A stretch of 6,309 bases of DNA from Candidatus Latescibacterota bacterium (GTDB lineage Bacteria > Latescibacterota > UBA2968 > UBA8231), in the NCBI GenBank assembly GCA_003529325.1, contig DPVW01000376.1, positions 1 to 6,309 on the forward strand. The letters are read 5' to 3'. Both the position numbers and the translations under genes were made by a program. How positions within the stretch are numbered: position 1 is the first letter of the stretch; each line of letters begins with the position of its first letter. The notes under the pieces are model-generated. The model worked only from the letters and a program-made list of their open reading frames with translations. It made no database searches and was not told the DNA's origin. This document shows, piece by piece, positions 1 through 4,910 of this stretch.

Positions 1-69
1 ATTCGAACCTGCGAAGGCGAAGCCAGCAGATTTACAGTCTGCCCTCGTTGACCGCTTGAGTATCTCCCC
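1..69 (-). tRNA. tRNA-Tyr (anticodon GTA), 3' end cut by window edge
   Basis: This is a class II tRNA read on the minus strand. The 5' acceptor strand GGGGAGA comes from 63-69, then TA, then the D stem CTC/GAG (58-60 with 44-46). The anticodon stem GCAGA/TCTGC (38-42 with 26-30) encloses the loop CTGTAAA (31-37), whose anticodon GTA is the complement of 33-35. A long variable arm (13-25) has a GGC/GCC stem, and the T arm begins GCAGG-TTCGAAT (12 down to 1). The T-stem 3' strand, acceptor 3' strand and discriminator base, about 13 nt plus any encoded CCA, lie beyond position 1. A long variable arm with GTA is diagnostic of bacterial tRNA-Tyr. It decodes UAU/UAC. Confidence 0.97.
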
Positions 70-149
70 GTGCCTCGACGCGCTAAGCGCCTGCCAACAA
101 GCTCAGCCCAAAAACGTAAGGCAGTCTGCGTGACTGTCAAGGCACGGGG
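66..149. repeat. 10-bp perfect inverted repeat around the tRNA-Tyr leader
   Basis: CCCCGTGCCT at 66-75 is the exact reverse complement of AGGCACGGGG at 140-149, with 64 nt between the arms. The left arm includes the first four bases of the tRNA (GGGG on the minus strand) plus six leader bases. The right arm abuts the deacetylase stop codon (151-153) and overlaps the first base of the -35 box. A minus-strand transcript reading through from the deacetylase gene could therefore pair its CCCC with the tRNA's 5' GGGG. The repeat itself is seen directly; any function is inferred. Confidence 0.7.
113..140 (-). promoter_or_regulatory. Probable sigma70-type promoter of tRNA-Tyr
   Basis: On the minus strand a perfect -35 hexamer TTGACA (140-135) is followed after 16 nt by TACGTT (118-113), a weak -10 matching TATAAT at three positions. 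Transcription would start near 105-106, giving a leader of about 36 nt before the mature tRNA 5' end at 69. The sequence just after the -10 is G-rich, as is usual for stable-RNA promoters under stringent control. It lies between the stop of the deacetylase gene and the tRNA, so the tRNA need not depend on read-through. The -35 is persuasive; the -10 is not. Confidence 0.55.
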
Positions 150-150
150 T

Positions 151-1329
151 TTACGCTGCCTCCTCCTCTTCGCGTTCCAGATTCTTGTAGTCGCCAGCGG
201 CGTCCCAGGCAGGGCGGCTGCGTCCGTTCAGATCCCAGGCGATGCGGCCGGCACGCACGGTGAGTTCGCACTCCAGGCGCTGACGTCCCGACAGGCGCGC
301 ACGCCCCGAGTCGACGAAGCCGAACTCCCCTTCCTTCAGGTTGAGCACGGCGACGTCCGCGTCCGCACCTGGCGTCAGGTGCCCGAGTTCGGGGTGGCGG
401 ATGACCTCCGCAGGACGCTGTGTGGAACGGTAGATGACTTCCTTCAGACTCATGCCCATGGCGAGAAACTTCGACATCGTCACGGGCATGGTCGCATTCG
501 GGATCATGCGGCTCGACTTGTGCAGATCGGTGCTGATCGTGTCGGGTGGAAAGCCCTGCGCCATGGCCGGCACGGCGATGCGAAACCAGAAGCTGCCAGC
601 TCCATGACCGCAATCGAATAGGACGCCACGCTCACGTGCCTTGCGGACGTAGTCGTTGACCTTCTTGTCATCGTCGAGCAATGGGATGTGAGAGGCATAG
701 AGGTGGGTGTGCATGTCCCCAGGTGCCATCCGCTCCAGCAGTTCCTCGTACGAGCGTGTCGGCCGCGGGGCGAAATCGATCATCGCGATGGAGTCCGACA
801 AACGCGCCGCTTCGATGGCACCACCTGCACTCTCCCAGCCGGGACCACCGAAATGGGCGGCCTTGGTGCCGATGCAATGCTCCGGATACTTCAGCACTGC
901 CTCCGCACACTTCTCCGGAATCATCTCCGTCACATCCTGCTCCGGTCTGCCGATCATGCCGGCGCCGACGATGTTGACGAGGATGTAGACTCGAGTACTG
1001 GATGGTTTGACGATGGTCTCGATACAGTCGTCGATGTCCTTCCAACCAGGACCACCGGTATCGACGACGGCCGTCACCCCGTTGGGCAGAGAATGCTGAT
1101 CCGGAAACAACCAGCCGGAATAACCACCGTAGACATGGACGTGGATATCGATGAGTCCTGGTGTGACGAACAATCCGGATACGTCGACGTCTTTTTTGGC
1201 ATAAATGTCGAGACCAGCCCCGACTGCCTGAATCGTACCGTCGCTGATGGCCACGTCCGCTGGACCGTCGATGTCATTCTTCGGGTCGATGACGTGTCCA
1301 CCGCGCAGGAGTATGTCACATGTCGCCAT
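151..1329 (-). CDS. Amidohydrolase/deacetylase family metallohydrolase (COG3964 type)
   Basis: A complete 392-aa member of the amidohydrolase superfamily, dihydroorotase-like branch (EF_0837/AHA_3915-type). The order is an N-terminal beta segment (1-55, ILLRGG and ISDGTI), a TIM barrel, and a C-terminal composite domain containing GADADVAVLN (321-330). Metal-site residues are visible: HVH at 63-65, the probable carboxylated lysine K156 in GTKAAH, histidines in DMHTHLY (205-211) and FDCGHG (239-243), and catalytic Asp268 in STDLH. Characterised COG3964 members are not dihydroorotases but hydrolyse acetylated (R)-alpha-hydroxy acids; the substrate here is unknown. There is no signal peptide, so it is cytoplasmic. 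The ATG at 1329 follows a GGGAG-type ribosome site about 10 nt upstream. The tail is unusually acidic (EREEEEAA). The gene is divergent from the malate dehydrogenase operon and probably shares its control region. Confidence 0.9.
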   Translation of the reverse strand: MATCDILLRGGHVIDPKNDIDGPADVAISDGTIQAVGAGLDIYAKKDVDVSGLFVTPGLIDIHVHVYGGYSGWLFPDQHSLPNGVTAVVDTGGPGWKDIDDCIETIVKPSSTRVYILVNIVGAGMIGRPEQDVTEMIPEKCAEAVLKYPEHCIGTKAAHFGGPGWESAGGAIEAARLSDSIAMIDFAPRPTRSYEELLERMAPGDMHTHLYASHIPLLDDDKKVNDYVRKARERGVLFDCGHGAGSFWFRIAVPAMAQGFPPDTISTDLHKSSRMIPNATMPVTMSKFLAMGMSLKEVIYRSTQRPAEVIRHPELGHLTPGADADVAVLNLKEGEFGFVDSGRARLSGRQRLECELTVRAGRIAWDLNGRSRPAWDAAGDYKNLEREEEEAA

Positions 1330-1381
1330 GGAGTCTTTTCTCCCTCTGTGTGGGCGCTTGATGTTTCGCAGTGCGGCGGCA

Positions 1382-1410
1382 AGTATAGGCTCGTGCGAAG
1401 GTGAGGGGAA
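1382..1410 (-). promoter_or_regulatory. Candidate promoter of the deacetylase gene
   Basis: On the minus strand TTCCCC (1410-1405, three matches to TTGACA) is followed after exactly 17 nt by TATACT (1387-1382, five of six matches to TATAAT). Transcription would start near 1375, leaving an untranslated leader of about 45 nt before the ATG at 1329. A 6-bp inverted repeat, TTCGCA (1365-1370) and TGCGAA (1394-1399), brackets the -10 box and could be an operator. It is short enough to be chance. Confidence 0.4.
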
Positions 1411-1431
1411 GATGCCCAGCTGCGGCTCAGC

Positions 1432-1460
1432 TTGTCATCGAGACACGGATGCAGCAGATT
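1432..1460 (+). promoter_or_regulatory. Weak candidate promoter of the plus-strand operon
   Basis: TTGTCA (1432-1437, five of six matches) is followed after 17 nt by CAGATT (1455-1460, only three matches to TATAAT). A start near 1467 would leave a leader of about 43 nt. An alternative pairing, TTCTCA (1459-1464) with TACATA (1481-1486), has a 16-nt spacer and is no better. The true promoter must lie somewhere in 1330-1509 if the operon begins with malate dehydrogenase. No regulator gene or long operator-like palindrome is visible in this 180-nt gap. Confidence 0.25.
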
Positions 1461-1495
1461 CTCAAGCACTGGCATTACACTACATATGACCTGAG

Positions 1496-1501
1496 AAGGA
1501 G
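1496..1501 (+). promoter_or_regulatory. Strong ribosome binding site of malate dehydrogenase
   Basis: AAGGAG lies 8 nt before the ATG at 1510. It is the best Shine-Dalgarno sequence in the window and fixes the start of the first operon gene. Confidence 0.8.
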
Positions 1502-1509
1502 CCACCCAA

Positions 1510-2496
1510 ATGCCTCGTTCGGTACGCATCGCTGTCACCGGCGCCGCTGGCCAGATCGGCTATGCCCTGCTGCCCCGACTTGCTTCCGGAGAAGTCTTCG
1601 GACACGACACACGCATCTCGCTGAGCTTGCTCGAAATCACACCGGCCCTGCCCGCCCTCGAAGGGGTGGTGATGGAACTGCAGGACTGCGCCTTTCCGCT
1701 ACTCGACGACATCCGCGTCACCGACAGCCCGGAGGAAGCCTTCGATGGCATCAACTGGGGCCTCCTCGTCGGCTCCAAGCCACGCGGCAAGGGCATGGAG
1801 CGCGGTGACCTGATCCGCGAGAATGGTCCGATCTTCGTCGGTCAGGGCCAGGCCCTGGCCAAGGCGGCCGCCGATGTCCGTATCCTCGTCGTCGGCAACC
1901 CGGCCAATACGAACTGTCTGATCGCCATGAAACATGGTATCAAGGGCGGCGTCCCCCGGGAGCGCTTCCACGCCATGATGCGCCTGGATCAGAATCGGGC
2001 GTCGGCACAACTGGCACAGAAGGCGGGCGTCAAGGTTGCTGACGTGACCAACATGACGATCTGGGGCAATCACTCGGCGACCCAGTATCCGGACACGGAA
2101 AATGCGAAGATCAATGGTCGTCCCTGCAGCGATGTCATCGGTCACGTCTCCTGGCTCCAGGGCGAATTCATCGAGCTCATCCAGCAGCGCGGAGCTGCCG
2201 TCATCGCCGCCCGTGGTTTGTCCTCGGCCGCCTCGGCAGCCAACGCCGCCCTCGATCACGTGCGTAGTGTCGAAGGTGTTACCGCCGATGGCGACTGGTT
2301 CTCCGCCGCCATCCCGGGTGACGGTAGTTACGGCATCGACGAAGACCTCATCTTTTCTTGTCCGGTGCGCTCCGACGGCAAGGGGGAGATCTCCATCGTT
2401 CAGGGCCTTGAACTGAGTGAGTTCTCGCGCGGCAAATTGCTGGCGACGGAAAAGGAACTGCAGGAAGAGCGCACCGTCGTGCAGGAAATGTTCTGA
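1510..2496 (+). CDS. mdh: Malate dehydrogenase, cytosolic (MDH2-like) type
   Basis: A 328-aa NAD(P)-dependent malate dehydrogenase interconverting malate and oxaloacetate in the cytoplasm. The N-terminal Rossmann motif GAAGQIG is at about 11-17. The family block LEG-V-MELQDCAFPLL and the loop PRGKGMER carry the substrate-binding arginines. The nucleotide-domain block is VVGNPANTN, the catalytic Asp lies in RLDQNRA, and the catalytic His lies in IWGNHSATQYPD. The SAASAAN block sits near residue 240. The length matches the 325-330 aa family norm and no key residue is missing. This subtype resembles Thermus and eukaryotic cytosolic enzymes rather than E. coli Mdh. The loop reads GSKPRGKG where GARPRGPG is common, a conservative change outside the invariant arginines. 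It heads the operon; its stop overlaps the proposed start of the methyltransferase. It could be the housekeeping enzyme or a paralogue serving the local pathway. Confidence 0.95.
   Translation: MPRSVRIAVTGAAGQIGYALLPRLASGEVFGHDTRISLSLLEITPALPALEGVVMELQDCAFPLLDDIRVTDSPEEAFDGINWGLLVGSKPRGKGMERGDLIRENGPIFVGQGQALAKAAADVRILVVGNPANTNCLIAMKHGIKGGVPRERFHAMMRLDQNRASAQLAQKAGVKVADVTNMTIWGNHSATQYPDTENAKINGRPCSDVIGHVSWLQGEFIELIQQRGAAVIAARGLSSAASAANAALDHVRSVEGVTADGDWFSAAIPGDGSYGIDEDLIFSCPVRSDGKGEISIVQGLELSEFSRGKLLATEKELQEERTVVQEMF
2483..2496 (+). promoter_or_regulatory. Ribosome site and proposed CTG start overlapping the mdh stop
   Basis: AGGA (2483-2486) precedes CTG (2493-2495) by 6 nt. The CTG overlaps the malate dehydrogenase stop TGA (2494-2496) as CTGA, the same geometry as the common ATGA coupling junction. 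In this frame the last upstream stop is at 2418-2420. Between it and the ATG at 2712 I find no ATG, GTG or TTG codon. Only CTG or rarer starts could give a protein that contains the SAM-binding motif. Confidence 0.55.
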
Positions 2497-3311
2497 TCGA
2501 ACATCCCGGACCGGCCGCTGGCTACACGGGTGCGCAGGCGCGTTTCTATGATAGTTACTTCACCGGTCTGGATGGGGAAGTTGAATTCTATCGGGAGCAC
2601 GCCATCACCTCCGGCGGCCCTGTACTCGAAGCCGGCTGTGGCACCGGACGCACGCTGTTTCCCGTCGCTGCCGCCGGTATCGATATTTCCGGTGTCGAAC
2701 TATCTGTTGCCATGATCGCGCAGGCGCGTGACCATGCCACCGGCTTGCCACAGGCAGTCCAGGACCGGGTGACGCTCATAGAGGCAGACATGCGCCAGTT
2801 GCCGGCGGATCTGCACGACAACTATGCCTTGATCAGCCTCCCGTATCGCACTTTTCAGCATCTGCTGACACCGGCAGACCAACTCCTGGCGCTGCGCGGA
2901 TTCCGCCAGCATCTGGCACCGGGAGGCCGTTTGGTCCTCAACCAGTTCGACCCCACTCTCGACATGGTGCGCGTGCTCAACGAACCGGAGCCGTCTGATG
3001 AGGTCAGCGAACTGCCCGTTGACATGGAATTTGTCGAGCCTGGTTCGGAGCGGACGGTCCGTGTCCGCTATCGCCGCGGCTACGCAGTCGAGCAGCAGAT
3101 CCTGCAGCAGCTCTTCTTCTACGAGATCCTCGAGGCCGGCAAGGTCGTCGACGTCGAGCGCGGAGAACTCCTGCTGCGTTATACCTACCGCTATGAAATG
3201 GAGCACTTGCTGGCTGCCGCCGGCTTCCAGATCCTGTCGTTGGCCGGAGACTTTGACGGCGCACCGTATGCGGGGCATGGCGAGCAGGTGTGGGTCGTCG
3301 AGGCGAACTGA
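2493..3311 (+). CDS. Class I SAM-dependent methyltransferase with non-canonical (CTG) start
   Basis: About 272 aa if translation begins at the CTG. Residues 11-36 contain an aromatic-rich N-terminal helix region (RFYDSYF, then EVEFYREHA). Motif I, VLEAGCGTGRT, is at 44-54, and the acidic end of strand beta-2 is Glu69 in GVEL. Motif II-like EADMRQLP is at 97-104, and the post-motif LAPGGRLVL is at 141-149. This is the standard Rossmann methyltransferase layout (Methyltransf_11/25-like). The substrate is unknown: the C-terminal half, rich in beta-strand sequence and ending GEQVWVVEAN, gives no specific family to me. Starting at the first ATG (2712) would yield 199 aa without motif I, which should not bind SAM, so I reject that start. 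It overlaps mdh by 4 nt and ends 1 nt before the racemase remnant, so it is probably translationally coupled. The start codon could also be a sequencing error for ATG. Confidence 0.8.
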   Translation: MIEHPGPAAGYTGAQARFYDSYFTGLDGEVEFYREHAITSGGPVLEAGCGTGRTLFPVAAAGIDISGVELSVAMIAQARDHATGLPQAVQDRVTLIEADMRQLPADLHDNYALISLPYRTFQHLLTPADQLLALRGFRQHLAPGGRLVLNQFDPTLDMVRVLNEPEPSDEVSELPVDMEFVEPGSERTVRVRYRRGYAVEQQILQQLFFYEILEAGKVVDVERGELLLRYTYRYEMEHLLAAAGFQILSLAGDFDGAPYAGHGEQVWVVEAN

Positions 3312-3312
3312 G

Positions 3313-3997
3313 GTGGCAACGGCAGCGACGCAGGGGACGTGGTGCGAAATTGATGACAACGCACTGCGTGCCAATGTACCAGTGCTGCGTCGGACCATCG
3401 GCTCGGGTCGTAGCCTTAGATCACGATTTTGCCCGCGAGCAGCTGAGCGGACTCGGAACGGCGCGTGCACGATTGATGGCGGCAGATATCCATGTCGAAA
3501 TATGGCATGCCGCCAGTTCAGCGGCGGCCTTCGTGCTGCCAGAAAGCCGGGCCGATCTGGTCAGAGTCGCCATCGCCGCCTATGGCCTGTGGCCCTCTGC
3601 GAATATCGAAGGGCTGACAGCGACTGCAGCACCGGGTGTGCAGCTGCAGCCGGCGTTGACATGGCGGGCCCGCGGTTCGCAGGCGCGTCGAATCGCCGTG
3701 TTGCCTGTTGGTTACCACGAAGGCTTCCCCAGGGCCCGCTCCAATCATGGTCACGTCCTGGTCCGTGGCCTGCCGGCACCGGTGCGAGGCCGCGTCTGCA
3801 TGAATCTGACGATGGTGGACGTCACCGAAGTCGAGACGGCAACGGGCGCGCCGATCCGCGCAGGTGAGGTCGCCACGTTGCTGGGCTCGGATGCCGACGC
3901 CTTGATCAACGCCGAACAGTTCGCCGAGTGGGCGGATACCATTCACTACGAGATCATCGCCCGCATTCACCCATGTGTGCCACGGAGAATGACTTAA
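3313..3997 (+). pseudogene. alr: Alanine racemase, internally deleted and frameshifted
   Basis: The reading frame opens at GTG 3313, after a GAGG ribosome site 7 nt upstream, with a normal alanine racemase N-terminus: TWCEIDDNALRANVPVLRR, then SGRSL, to about 3417. At that point a strand such as VVKANAYGHG carrying the PLP lysine should follow. Instead the sequence jumps, in the +1 frame (from about 3419), to the late barrel: DHDFAREQL, HAASSAAAF, DLVRVAIAAYGLWPS. The complete C-terminal domain follows, with the catalytic-tyrosine motif VGYHEGFPR and the GRVCMNLTMVDVT block. About 35 + 193 residues remain of the usual 360-380, so roughly 145 codons are lost, by a length equal to 2 modulo 3. 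Without the PLP lysine no racemase activity is possible. The C-terminal frame is open back to 3290, so the lesion is recent, an assembly error, or the C-domain is still made. It sits 1 nt after the methyltransferase and abuts the next gene. Confidence 0.85.
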
Positions 3998-4897
3998 ATG
4001 ACCGAATCATGGGGTGGGATCTTCTCAATCCTCATCACGCCCTTTACCGAGAGATTGGATCTTGATGAGCAAGGCCTGCGACGCCAGGTCGACTTCTGTG
4101 TCGATGCAGGCGCTGCCGGTGTGGTGGGGCCAGCGAATGCCTCTGAGTTCGCCACCCTGTCCGATGACGAACGCCGCCGTTGGCTCGACATCGTCGTCGA
4201 GCAGACCAACGGTCGTGTCCCCGTCATCGCCTCCGTCACCTCTGGCCATGCCCACGCCGCCGCCGATCTGGCTCGGTATGCGCAGCACGTCGGCGTCGAT
4301 GGCATCATGTCCATGCCGCCGCCGATTCTCAAGCCGGACGAGGCTGGTTGCGCCGCATATTTCCGCGATCTCGCTGGTGCCGTGCAGCTGCCCGTCATTC
4401 TACAAAATTATGCCGCCCCACTCGGGACGCCGATGAAGGCTTCTGCTTTGGCCCGTCTGTGCGGCGAAGTCGAGAACATCCAATACATCAAGGAGGAAGT
4501 ACCACCGGAACCGCGCATGATCTCGGCGACGCTGGCGGCGGTAGGAGACGCCTGTCAGGGCATCTTCGGTGGCCAGGGCGGTATCTATCTGATCGACGAG
4601 TTCCGGCGTGGTGCCGTCGGCAACATGCCCGGTGCTCACACGACGGACGTTCTCGTCGACATCTGGCGGCGATTGCAGGCGGGGGAGTTGCAGGGGGCAC
4701 GCAGTACATTTCAGCGGATGTTGCCGCTGATGGTCTTCGAGCGACTGTATGGCGTCGCTGTCTACAAAGAGGTCTTGAAGCGCCGCGGTATCATCGGTAG
4801 TTCCGCCCGGCGCGCGCCGGGGCCGGATATCGACGACGACGATCGACGTGAACTTGAACCCGCCCTACAGCAGGTCGAGTCCCTGTACAGAGTCTAG
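3998..4897 (+). CDS. Dihydrodipicolinate synthase (DapA) superfamily aldolase/dehydratase
   Basis: A 299-aa TIM-barrel class I lyase. The N-terminal strand is GIFSILITPF (7-16), the substrate-loop region is GPANASEF (44-51), and the Schiff-base lysine is K165 in IQYIKEE. A C-terminal helical domain runs from about 220. In true DHDPS the loop reads TTGE and a catalytic Tyr precedes Asn-x-Pro (YNVP). Here the loop reads NASEF and the Tyr position appears to be Gln136 in LQNYAAPLGTPM. Both features recall 2-keto-3-deoxy-L-arabonate dehydratase (ANFSEQF, VQDAPASGT), so I favour a sugar-acid or hydroxy-acid dehydratase/aldolase over lysine biosynthesis. The ATG directly follows the racemase stop, with GGAG 10 nt upstream. 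It is cytoplasmic and 13 nt ahead of the sulfatase. Family placement is firm; the reaction is inferred. Confidence 0.88.
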   Translation: MTESWGGIFSILITPFTERLDLDEQGLRRQVDFCVDAGAAGVVGPANASEFATLSDDERRRWLDIVVEQTNGRVPVIASVTSGHAHAAADLARYAQHVGVDGIMSMPPPILKPDEAGCAAYFRDLAGAVQLPVILQNYAAPLGTPMKASALARLCGEVENIQYIKEEVPPEPRMISATLAAVGDACQGIFGGQGGIYLIDEFRRGAVGNMPGAHTTDVLVDIWRRLQAGELQGARSTFQRMLPLMVFERLYGVAVYKEVLKRRGIIGSSARRAPGPDIDDDDRRELEPALQQVESLYRV

Positions 4898-4910
4898 GAG
4901 AAAGCGGCAG

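Noticed and set aside
80..90. GCGC-taa-GCGC hairpin as terminator after the deacetylase gene
   Set aside because: The stem is only 4 bp and no U-run follows on the minus strand.
688..1404. Long plus-strand open frame (238 aa) opposite the deacetylase
   Set aside because: Antisense shadow in GC-rich DNA: no recognisable domain, low-complexity composition, and it fully overlaps a gene with clear catalytic motifs.
1418..1432. Hairpin AGCTG-cggct-CAGCT as terminator or operator
   Set aside because: Only 5 bp with no T-tract, in a divergent promoter region; indistinguishable from chance.
1470..1485. Sigma54-like promoter (TGGCAT-N5-TACAT)
   Set aside because: The -12 element lacks the required GC of TTGC, so it does not match the consensus.
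1699..2259. Minus-strand open frame (186 aa) inside malate dehydrogenase
   Set aside because: Shadow of codon-position GC bias on the opposite strand; no ribosome site or family motif.
2712..3311. 199-aa methyltransferase starting at ATG 2712
   Set aside because: It would remove the SAM-binding motif GCGTG and the conserved N-terminal region, both intact upstream in the same open frame.
2700..3470. Minus-strand open frame (256 aa) opposite the methyltransferase
   Set aside because: Antisense shadow spanning two plus-strand genes; no recognisable fold or start signal.
3290..3997. Intact 235-aa protein starting at ATG 3290
   Set aside because: The first ~43 residues are an out-of-frame reading of the methyltransferase end and racemase N-terminus. 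Family similarity starts only at about 3419, and the true racemase start is GTG 3313 in another frame.
4180..4800. Plus-strand alternative frame (206 aa) in the lyase gene
   Set aside because: Arg/Ser-rich translation typical of an off-frame reading; the lyase frame is complete and motif-bearing.
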